Below, in pieces: positions 1-9,000 of a stretch of DNA of 33,044 bases. The stretch is from CAYYNP01 sp964472545 (GTDB taxonomy: Bacteria > Planctomycetota > Planctomycetia > Pirellulales > Thermoguttaceae): NCBI GenBank assembly GCA_964472545.1, contig CAYYNP010000082.1, positions 1-33,044 on the forward strand, given 5' to 3'. The stretch's first letter is position 1. Every line of letters begins with the position of its first letter. The notes under the pieces are model-generated. The model did no database searches, was not told the DNA's origin, and was given only the letters and a program-made list of their open reading frames with translations. A program made the position numbers and the translations under genes.

Positions 1-329
1 GTGTGATGATTCGCCCGAAAAACTGCGAAGTTGTTTCCGGACAGGCCCTAAGCGTCGAAAACGCGTCGGAAACCGTACTTGGGGGGATACCTGGACGCCG
101 TCTCCGTCCGTCACGAACGACACCGGTCGGCGTCCGCCCCGATCCGGCGGCCAGCCTTGTCTTAAGTTATCTCGATGCTTGGGCTGAGTGGGATGGACAA
201 AAGAAACGAAGCCATCAGACTTACAGGACAGAACACAACGATGGCAGCGAGAGAGCAACTGACGAGTCTGCACTGTGACAGCGTGCGTTGCCTGCAGCGA
301 ATGCGCAGACAAGAAAAAGGAGGCGTCCA
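1..329. other. Upstream region, no convincing gene
   Basis: An open frame from position 3 to 278 on the plus strand encodes 91 residues. It lacks a Shine-Dalgarno sequence, recognisable domains and the strong third-position GC bias of the neighbouring genes. I treat the stretch as non-coding sequence upstream of the aldo/keto reductase. No clear promoter was found. The last 20 bases carry the ribosome binding site listed separately. Confidence 0.5.
317..323 (+). promoter_or_regulatory. Shine-Dalgarno deciding a TTG start
   Basis: The sequence AAGGAGG lies six bases before TTG 330, which is in frame with the aldo/keto reductase. The upstream ATG at 288 has no such site and would add an Arg-rich 14-residue leader that is not part of the family fold. 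The TTG start puts the protein N-terminus exactly where the family normally begins. Confidence 0.8.
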
Positions 330-1355
330 TTGAATCCGTTGGAAACCCGGAGACTAGGCAAGACGGGCATCCGGCTCCCCGCGATGGGCCTTGGCGGCAC
401 GTCCCACGGAGGCATGTTCCGGCTTCTGGAAGACAAACAGGCGGCGGTTGCCACCGTCGAGCATGCCCACCACAAGGGCGCGCGGTACTTCGACGTGGCT
501 CCGATGTACGGATACGGACAGGCCGAGACCCTGTTTGGCCAATTCCTCAAGACCGTTCCGCGCGACTCGTTCGTGCTGTCGACCAAAGTGGGAGACATGT
601 TCGAGGCGGGCCAGAAGGCCCCTGACAACAAGCACGTGGAGATCTGGATCACCGAAGAGAAGATGCACTCGTATTCGGATTTCAGCAGGGACGGAGTCTT
701 ACGCTGTTTCGAGGGCAGCCTCCGGCGGCTCGGCATCGACGGGGTGGACGTCCTCTTCATCCACGACCCGGACGTGCAGGATCGCTATCGAGAGGTGATG
801 GATGAGGGCTTCCCGACGCTGGCCGCGCTGCGCGATCAAGGCGTGGTCGGCGCGATCGGCGTGGGCATGAATTCGGTCGACATGATGATCGACTTCGCCA
901 ACAACGCCGATTTCGATTGTTTTCTGATCGCCGGACGCTACACCCTGCTGGATCAAACGGCGCTTGAGCAGTTGCTGCCGATTTGCGAAAGCAAGCAGAT
1001 CGGCGTGATCATCGGGGGCGCCTACAACAGCGGTATCCTGGCCACGGGGGCCAAGCAGGGGGCGCTTTACGATTACGCTGCGGCCAGGCCGCCTATTCTC
1101 GAGAAGGTTCGACGGATCGAGGCCGTCTGTGCAGCGCACCGGGTGCCGTTGCAGGCCGCGGCGCTGCAGTTTCCCTTCGGACATCCGACCGTGGCCAGCA
1201 ACATACCGGGCACTCGCAGCAAGGCGAGGTTCGACCAGAACTTCGATATGATGAGCTTTCCCATCCCGGCCGATTTCTGGACGGAACTGAAGCACGAGGG
1301 ACTGCTGGGCGAGGACGTGCCCACGCCCGGCCCAGCTTCAGCAGACTCGCAATGA
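330..1355 (+). CDS. Aldo/keto reductase, D-threo-aldose 1-dehydrogenase (L-fucose dehydrogenase) type
   Basis: A 341-residue NAD(P)-dependent TIM-barrel oxidoreductase. From the TTG start at 330 it opens with the usual RRLGKTGIRLPAMGLGG strand. The aldo/keto reductase catalytic tetrad is visible: Asp55 and Tyr60 in YFDVAPMYGYG, Lys86 in LSTKVG and His145 in LFIHDPD. The later block GRYTLLDQTALEQLLPIC followed by IGGAYNSGILATG is characteristic of the branch that oxidises L-fucose and related aldoses to lactones, rather than of generic reductases. The next gene, 41 bases downstream on the same strand, is a lactonase-type amidohydrolase that would open such a lactone. Family assignment is firm; the exact sugar is inferred from the branch and the neighbour. 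No signal peptide is present, so it should be cytoplasmic. Confidence 0.9.
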   Translation: MNPLETRRLGKTGIRLPAMGLGGTSHGGMFRLLEDKQAAVATVEHAHHKGARYFDVAPMYGYGQAETLFGQFLKTVPRDSFVLSTKVGDMFEAGQKAPDNKHVEIWITEEKMHSYSDFSRDGVLRCFEGSLRRLGIDGVDVLFIHDPDVQDRYREVMDEGFPTLAALRDQGVVGAIGVGMNSVDMMIDFANNADFDCFLIAGRYTLLDQTALEQLLPICESKQIGVIIGGAYNSGILATGAKQGALYDYAAARPPILEKVRRIEAVCAAHRVPLQAAALQFPFGHPTVASNIPGTRSKARFDQNFDMMSFPIPADFWTELKHEGLLGEDVPTPGPASADSQ

Positions 1356-1396
1356 CGGCACGAGGGCAGCCTTCCATTAACCAAGGGACCACCACC

Positions 1397-2245
1397 ATGA
1401 AGACCATCGACGCGCATTGCCATTTTCTCGATCCGCAAGCCATCCGCTACTGCTGGATGACCCCGGACATGCCGCTCGCCAGACGGCTGATGCCGGAGGA
1501 CCTGCTGCCCTTGCAGCAGCAACACGGTATCGAGGGCGCGATTCTCGTGGAGGCCGCCGATTCGTACGAAGAGAACCGGTTCATGTTCGAGTTGGCCGAC
1601 CGGCACGATGCGATCGTGGGCGTCGTCGCTTGGATCGACATGGAAGCAGACGACTTCCGCCAGCGGCTGTCGCGTTGCCAAGCGCACCCCAAGTTTGTGG
1701 GCATCAGACCCATGATCGAGGCGATTCCCGACGAGCAATGGATGCTCAGGCCGGCGGTCCGGAGGTCGTTCGCCGTTTTGGAAGAAGACGACGTCTGCTT
1801 CGAGTTCCTGGTGCGCCCCGGCCACCTGCCGCATGTGCTCGACGTGCTGGAGAGGTTCCCCAAGTTACGGGCGGTGATCGACCACGTGGCCAAACCGCCG
1901 ATTCGCCGCGGCGTACTTCAACCCTGGAAAGACCTCATGGCCGAGGTAGCCTCGCACAAGAACGTACACTGCAAGCTATCGGGGATGATCACCGAAGCGG
2001 ATCCGGACACGTGGCGTCCGGAAGACCTGGGCTCTTTCATCGAGCATGTGTTGGCTGTCTTCGGGCCGAAACGACTCATGTTCGGAAGCGACTGGCCCGT
2101 GTGCCTGCTGGCCGGGTCGTTTGGCGATGTGGTCGCCGCGCTTGAGCAGAATCTGGAGGATCTGCCGGACCGCCAGATCGCCCAGGTTTTCGGAGAAACG
2201 GCTCAGCGCTTCTACCGGATTCCGCGCAGCAGGTCTGCACCATGA
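1397..2245 (+). CDS. Amidohydrolase family 2 (L-fuconolactonase-like)
   Basis: A 282-residue metal-dependent hydrolase of the amidohydrolase-2 superfamily. The frame is open much further upstream, but ATG 1397 begins the typical MKTIDAHCHFLDP sequence and is preceded by AAGGGA at 1384-1389. Metal or active-site positions visible are His7 and His9 (HCH), His163 in VIDHVAKPP and Asp232 in FGSDWPVC. The family hydrolyses sugar or aromatic lactones. Next to an L-fucose dehydrogenase-like gene, the best reading is hydrolysis of L-fucono-lactone to L-fuconate. No fuconate dehydratase follows in the window, so the rest of the pathway must lie elsewhere or the substrate is different. The stop codon overlaps the ATG of a short broken frame by ATGA. 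Confidence 0.87.
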   Translation: MKTIDAHCHFLDPQAIRYCWMTPDMPLARRLMPEDLLPLQQQHGIEGAILVEAADSYEENRFMFELADRHDAIVGVVAWIDMEADDFRQRLSRCQAHPKFVGIRPMIEAIPDEQWMLRPAVRRSFAVLEEDDVCFEFLVRPGHLPHVLDVLERFPKLRAVIDHVAKPPIRRGVLQPWKDLMAEVASHKNVHCKLSGMITEADPDTWRPEDLGSFIEHVLAVFGPKRLMFGSDWPVCLLAGSFGDVVAALEQNLEDLPDRQIAQVFGETAQRFYRIPRSRSAP

Positions 2246-2587
2246 AGCCAACTATCTCGTCCCAGGCTTTGCCGGATCGACCGGCTTTCGGGGCCATCTA
2301 TCCAATCGATGCGCAAGCTGCCCGATCAGACCCGTGAGGATATGTTCGGAGCCACCTACGACGGACTTCAGAGCGACGAGACCGGCAAGGCAGACTGCGT
2401 TTCGCTGAACGACGGGGGCTGGCCGACGAACACCAAGGACAACAAGCCCTACGACGTCCTGTTTCACGCGGGCTACTCGACCGAGGCGGGCCTGGAGTCC
2501 GACAGGGCAGTCGCCGACTTGGTCGAGGCGATGCTGGAGCGCTGGCGTTTGCGGAGTCCGATTCCTACGGATCGGCGTGACATCTAG
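2242..2587 (+). pseudogene. Broken or remnant gene, unknown product
   Basis: ATG 2242 overlaps the lactonase stop (ATGA), giving a 31-residue peptide ending at 2337. In the next frame, 2309-2587 encodes 92 residues with coding-like composition (PYDVLFHAGYSTEAGL, then a helical AVADLVEAMLERW). A frameshift near 2310-2335 could join them. The second frame stops at TAG 2585-2587, inside the first arm of the palindrome at 2584-2649, as if truncated by it. I do not recognise the family. It could be a decayed third member of the sugar operon or a short genuine protein starting at 2309. Confidence 0.35.
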
Positions 2588-2649
2588 TACCTCATTGCGG
2601 CTAATCTTGTCGGTTGGGTACCACAGATTCAACTGCAATGAGGTACTAG
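2584..2649. repeat. 66-nt palindromic element with 15-bp perfect arms
   Basis: CTAGTACCTCATTGC at 2584-2598 is perfectly repeated in inverse orientation at 2635-2649, around a 36-nt centre. The arms begin and end with CTAG. The centre contains no gene. Possible readings are a very small foldback or MITE-like insertion, or an RNA hairpin ending the upstream operon. No long U-tract follows, so a classical terminator is less likely. No clear target duplication flanks it. Confidence 0.65.
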
Positions 2650-2778
2650 CCTCAAGGAGTATATGGACTCTGCGTTCGGCACCGGCTTCTCGCCGGCGCG
2701 AGCCAGATCACACCAAACGAGTGGGGTTGCCCGACCCGCAGATCTGCCGGCGGCGGCAGAGAATCCTGCTCCGTACGG

Positions 2779-2808
2779 TTGACAGAGCCGTATAGCTTGG
2801 TCTAAGAT
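2779..2808 (+). promoter_or_regulatory. Candidate sigma-70 promoter for the giant surface protein
   Basis: A perfect TTGACA at 2779-2784 is followed after 18 bases by TAAGAT at 2803-2808. Transcription from here would give a leader of about 240 bases before ATG 3058, starting close to the hairpin at 2816-2849. Planctomycete promoters often differ from the E. coli consensus, so this is a match rather than proof. Confidence 0.45.
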
Positions 2809-2815
2809 CATCAGT

Positions 2816-2849
2816 GAAGGGTGTTTCCGGTTCGACTTCCGGACTCTTC
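2816..2849 (+). other. tRNA-like minihelix hairpin in the leader
   Basis: GAAGGGT (2816-2822) pairs with ACTCTTC (2843-2849) over seven pairs, including one G-U. After a GTTT bulge, CCGG pairs with CCGG around a TTCGACTT loop. A seven-pair outer stem, a short connector and a four-pair arm with a TTCGA loop resemble the acceptor and T-arm of a tRNA, without D or anticodon arms. It may be a tRNA remnant or only a leader hairpin. Confidence 0.35.
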
Positions 2850-3057
2850 CATGTGGCTAGCGCGTTTCTCAGTGATCAGGCAGCGTTAGCACCGACGGGA
2901 AGAACGAATGCGCCAGCCCATGGCGGTTCTTCTCGGGTTCGGTGCCTTCTTCTCACGGCCCCCAAGTGAAAAAACGGTTGCCGAGCGGACCCTGCGCCGA
3001 CCTATGGCGTTTGGCTCCGGGCCGTTTCCCGGTTTCCGTCCAACAAGGAGAGAGACT

Positions 3058-6000
3058 ATGTGTGACGCGGTGAAGACGCGGCTCGTGCTCGTGGTGGCTC
3101 TGGCCATCGTGGCGTTCGGGACCAACGCAAGAGCGATCGACTACTTCGACGACTTCGAGGGCTATGCGGCCGGTTCCAGCATCGTCGGCCTAGGTGACTG
3201 GGTCGGCTGGGACGGCGACATGAACCCCGCGATGGGCGGGTTCGTCACGGACGTCTACTCACACAGCGGCTCCCACTCACTGCAGATCGGCGGTAACCCG
3301 GGGCTCGACACCGACGTCGTCTATCAATTCTCGGGCGTCAACGTCGGGCAACACGTCTTCAGCGCGATGACCTACGTCCCTTCCAGTGCCACCACCACGA
3401 CGCACCCTTTCATGCTCTTCATGAGCGGCCACCCCGCGCCGCTGACGTGGAGCGGCGGGATGGAGTTTCTTACCGGCCCGGGTGAAGTCCGCTACGACGG
3501 CAGCCCGGAGCGCACGCCGATGGTGCGCGACGAGTGGGTCGAGGCGCGGCTCGAAGTCGACCTCGACGCCGGCGCGGCCAGCATGTACTACGGCGGTACG
3601 TTGCTGGGCAACTACGCCTGGAACGACACGGATCCCGCCTTTCCGCAGTTCGCGGGAGTCGACCTGTGGGTACCCGTCGGCAGTGCCCCGATGTACGTCG
3701 ACGACACGGCCCTGACCCAGATCGCCGACCTCACCTGGGACAACAACCACAGCCAGCTTTCCTGGGGTTCGCCCCACTGGGGTCCCGGCGGACCTCCCGA
3801 CGAATTTGCGAACGCCATCTTGCCGGCAGGCAATACCGACGTAGTGCGAGTCGACGCCGACGGTGCCACGGCCTACAGCCTGACGGTGGATCGCGGCGGC
3901 GTGAACATCATGGCCAACCAGTTGCTCGAGATCGTCCGCGACGTCGACTTCGCCCAGGGCACCACGCTGTCGCTGGGCAACAACGCCACGCTGTCGGTTG
4001 GCGGCGGCGAGGTCCGCACGATCACCGCCGCCGTGAATCCCACGCTCAGCGTTACGTCCGGCACCCTGGAGGTTGGCCGGCTCACGGCCACGGCTACCGA
4101 CGCGCTGACCAAGGTCGACGGCGGAGAGCTTGCCGTAAACACTCTTCAAGTGCGGTCCAGCACCGTGCTTCACGTCGACGGCGGCGTGCTCTCGCTGGCC
4201 GGGAACAACCCACTGGGCGGATCGACCCGGCCGGTGATGCTCGGCGGGGGAGAAATCCAGATCAAGGCGCCCCTTTCCACGCCGGCCGATCCGGGGTTGG
4301 TCACCACCGGACTTCTGGCCCACTTCGACGCGGGTGGGATCACCGGACTCGATGACGGCGAACAGGTTACCCTCTGGCCCGACTCGTCGCCGGCCGGCGG
4401 CTACGACGCCACGGCAATGGGCGGCACGCCGCGATACGTCGCTAGCGTTCTCGGGCTCAACGGCAAGCCGGCCGTCCGGTTCTCCGACGGCGGCAACGAC
4501 TGGTTCGAGTTCAACGACGTCAACAACCTCCGATCGGCCTTCTTGGTGCTGAAGGACTCCGCCCCGGGGGATGCGTTCCAGTACATCCTCGGCGACGACA
4601 CCAACTATCACTTTCATGCCGGCGAAGGCGGCAACTTCTTCGACAACCGCTGGGTCCACGGCAACGTGACCAACGGCACCGTGAAGCTCGACGGGCAGGT
4701 AATCGACGGCATCCAAACACAACTCCCACTGGATCACTCGGTCCTCTCGATCGTCACCGCCGGCAACGTCGAGGTCAGCACGATCGCCGCCGACCGACAG
4801 GGAGCCACCGGCAACTGCCCCGACTGTACGGGGAGAAGTTGGCGGGGCCACATGGCCGAGGTGCTGCTCTACAACGTCCCGCTCTCGGCGGCCGAGGAAC
4901 TCCAGGTCACAGAGCACTTGCAGGCCAAGTACGGCCTGGGGGCGCTGTTGCAGTTGTCGATGCCCGAGCAGGACTTCATCGTCACCGAGGATTCCGCGAT
5001 CAGCGCGATAAGCGACGGGCCGGCCAGCTTCGGCACCCTGACCCTGCGCAACGGGATCATCACCACCAAGGGCGAGCCGATGAGCTTCGCCGAGACCGTG
5101 ATCGCGGCGGACGCCACGGCGGTCGGCATCGACCCCCGCACCGAGACCGACTTCGGTGGAATCGACGGCAGCGGCCCGGCGGGCCCGTTCATCTTCTCCA
5201 AGGGCGGACCGTTGACGCTGACCGTCGAGCCAGGCTACTTGACCAACATGGAGAACGCCACGCTCGACGCCCGCGAAGGCACGTTGACCCTCAACGGCGC
5301 GGGCGCCTGGGCCGGGGCGACCAAAGCACAGATCTCCGGCGGCACGCTCGAAATCCGCGCCGGGGATATTGCCGGAGGCGCTCTGACGGCGGGTCTGGTC
5401 GGCGCCTGGTTGTTCGACGAGGGCGCGGGCACCATCGCCGTCGACAGCATGGGCAACGGCGACGGTTTGGTCCAAGGGGCCACCTGGGTGAACGATCCGC
5501 AGCGCGGATGGGTGCTCGATTTCAACGCCGTCGGTCAGGTCGAAGTTGGCGCCGGCCCCTTTGCTACCGTTAGCGACGCCGTAACCATCGCGTTTTGGCA
5601 AAACGGTGACGCCGCGACCCAGCCACGAAACGACACGATCTTTCAGGCCAAGATTGGCGGCGCGAGGGCCCTGGGCAGCCATGTCCCGTGGAGCAATTCG
5701 AACGTCTACTGGGACGCCGGCGGAGCCAACAGTTGCTGCGCCGACCGGTCGAACTTCGTCATTCCTCCGGAGGACTTCGAGGGCAGGTGGAACCACTACG
5801 CCTATACCAAGGACACCAACACCGGCGAGATGAAGGTCTTCATCAACGGCGCCGAGCGGCATAGTGCCGGCGGCCGGACCATCCCGCTGGACAACATCGA
5901 CCGGATATTCATCGGGTCGGAAGAAGACTTCAACTATTACGACGGCATGATGGACGAGTTCCTCATCTACGACCGCGCCCTCAACGCGGCCGAGGTCTCC

Positions 6001-9000
6001 CAACTCTTTAACGACGGCCTGCAATTCGCCGATCTCCCGCCGGTCGATATGACCGACAAGGAACTCTCGGTAGTCGACGCCGGAACGCTCAGGGCAAGCC
6101 CTTCCCCGGTGAACCTTGGCACGCTGACCGTGATCGACGGGGCCGCTTTGACGACCTCGGGCGCCAGTGTCAGCTTCACCGACGTCGTCTTCGACGGTGA
6201 TGCGACCGTGACGTTCACCTCCAACACCGACACCACGCTCACCGCCGCCACCGGCATCGACGGCCAAGGGCAGGAATTGGTGATCGAAATCGACGGCGGC
6301 GCCCAGACGATCGTCAACAAGGTCGGCACCGGGCTGGACAGTACCACGTTTGAACTCTACGGCGGCGAATTGGTCGGGCTGATCGACGCTTCCGGTACCA
6401 CCTTCGGCACGGCCGATCTGAGCTTCAACGGCGGCGGAGTGCTCCTCTCCAGCACCGGCGGCAACCAGACCTTCGACGTGCCGTTGGCAATCGAGGGCGA
6501 CGGGACGTTTGGGGCGGCCGAGGTGCCCGGCGGCGTTGCCGGCGTTACGCTCACGCTCGGCTCGGCCGCCAACGGCGTCACGTTCGAGGGTGGCGCCGTC
6601 TTCTCGCTGGAAGCCAGCGACGGATACACGCTCTCGGTCGACGGCCCGGCGATTGGGCTGGGCGGCTTCCGGAGTACGGCCGGCACGGTCAACCTCACCG
6701 GTGTGGCCGCGAAGGATTATGAGGGCATCACGGCGGTCAGCGACGGTCTGATGACCGTCGACGCGCCGCTGCCGAACACCTCGAACATCGAAGTCACTGG
6801 CGGCACCCTGGTGTTGAACCAACCGGCGACCACCAACGGCGCGTTCGTTCCCGGCGAGATTATCTACGGATACTACTCCGGGGCCACCGCGGCCGTGATC
6901 GCCGGGACCGACGACGGCTCGCTCAACGGCGCCAACGGCGGCCTGTTCAAGCTGACGCCGACGCGGTCTCAGGTGTGGGTCGACGAGGTCTGGCAGCAAG
7001 GCAACATCGCCGACAACTACGGGCAAATGTGGAGCGGCGTCTTCATCGCGCCCGCCACCGGCACCTACAACTTCGACGTCCACGGCGACGATCACGAGAT
7101 CTTCTACATCGATCTGAACCAGGACGGCGAGTTCCACGGCGCCGCCGAACACATCACCGACAACGTGCCGCCGGACGGTTGGAACACACCGAAGATCGGC
7201 ACGGCCGAACTCGAGGCCGGGCAACGGTACGGGTTTGCTCTGGCCCATACCGAGGGCGGAGGCGGCGACTTCTTGAACTTCACGCTCACCCCGCCCGACG
7301 GGGCGCCCGTGCGGGCCAACCCGAGCCTGCAACCCGGCTGGTGGGGACACGCGGTGGCGTCGACCACGCGAGTCGCCGACGGCACGCTGGAAATCAACGC
7401 GCCGCTGATCACCGGCCGAGTCGCCGTCAGCGACGGCGGGACGATCAACGTCAACGCCGGCGGCAGCGTGGAGGCCGGCGCGCTGTCGATCTCCAGCGGC
7501 GGAACGATGAACGTCGGCGCCGACGGCAACGTGACTCTCGACACGCTCACGATCCTCGGCGGCGGCGTCTACGACACGCAGGTGCCCGCCTCCGCTCGCA
7601 CACTGACGCTCCGCGGCGGCGGCACCGTTCTGACCAATGGAAACCGCGTCACCGTCAGCGAGAGCCTCAACGCAGGTAACTACTCGATCACGGTTGACGC
7701 CGGCGGCGACTTCAGCGTGATGGGAGCCGACCTGGCCGCCGGCATCGACGCGCTGACCCTCGGCGGCGACGTGAGGTACAACGGCCCGCGGGCGCCGATC
7801 TCTTATTGGACCTTCGACGACGGCGCCGGCGATATCGCGGTCAATTCGGCCGATCCGACCCTCAACGGCACGTTGATCGATCTGGGTACCGGGGCGCTTC
7901 CTGCCTGGAGCACCCGGGGCAAAATCGACGGGGCGGTCGTGTTCGACGGCAACGGCTACGTCGACCTGCCCGACGGCTATGCCGATTTCACCGGCGGCAT
8001 TACCCTGGCCGGCTGGATCTACCATCTGTCGTACCCCGACTGGGGTCGGATCATCGACTTCGGCAACGGCGCGGGCGTCGACAACGTCCTGCTCGCCCAT
8101 CGAGGCACCACCGGCGACGCCCAATGGATGTTCTACGATGCGGCCGGCGGTGACGAGTTGATCCAACCCAACGGCATCTTCACCACCTTCGGCTGGCAGC
8201 ACATCGTGGCTACTTGCGACGACGGGCCGACCAACGGCGCCACGATGAAGCTTTACGTCAACGGCGATCTGGCTTTCGAGGAAGACGGCAAGAGCACGCC
8301 GGCGAACGTCCTGCGGACGAACAACTACATCGGCGAGAGCAACTGGGACGCCAACGCCTTCTTCCACGGCTACATGGACGAACTGATCATCTGGGACCGC
8401 GAACTCTCGGCTGAGGAAATCGGCGAACTGCATATTGCCGGCGTGCTCGGCGACCCGGCCCCGGACTTCACTCAGGTGAGCCTCGGCGGCACGCTGGACG
8501 GCACCGGCACGCTCACCGCCGATCTGACGCTCAACGGCCGGATCGTCCCAAGCGGACCCGACGGCGGCGGGTCCGGAACGATCAACTTCCGCGGCGACGT
8601 CCGTATGACGGGGGAGACGTCGACCGTATTGACGATGGACGCCGCGGGCATGAGCCAGTTGGCCAATTTGGGCAACTCGGACCTGGTCCTTGGCGGCGAG
8701 TTGCAGTACCGCGTCGAGGGCATCGACGCGGCCGACGAGGGCAAGGACGTCAACGTGTCGATCGTCAGTGCCCTCTCCGAAGGTGTGATCCAGGGTGTTT
8801 TCGACGTCGTGCCGCCGGGCAGCGCGGCAGCCCCGGCGCACCTCGAAGCGGGCGTGTTTCACAAGGGGTTGACCTATGGCGCTGCCTTTCCGCCGACCGA
8901 TCCGCCCAGTTACTTCAACGTCGACGCCGCGTTCCATGTTGCCATCGGCGGCGATGCCAACGGCGACGGGCGCGTCGACGGTCAGGACATCACGAACCTG

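Larger units (their letters stand above)
2650..3057. other. Intergenic leader of the giant gene
   Basis: About 400 bases without a supported gene. It holds the candidate promoter at 2779-2808, the tRNA-like hairpin at 2816-2849 and the Shine-Dalgarno AAGGAG at 3045-3050, seven bases before ATG 3058. The frame of the giant gene stays open back to 2908, but those 50 extra residues precede the signal peptide and are unlikely to be translated. Confidence 0.5.

Noticed and set aside
3..278. A 91-codon frame at the left edge.
   Set aside because: No ribosome binding site, no domain and weak coding composition.
983..1396. N-terminal extension of the lactonase frame to 983.
   Set aside because: It overlaps the dehydrogenase coding region and reads as a shadow. 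The family start MKTIDAHCHF is at 1397.
2816..2851. A functional tRNA gene.
   Set aside because: No D-arm or anticodon arm fits between the stems, and no partner acceptor strand is found further upstream.
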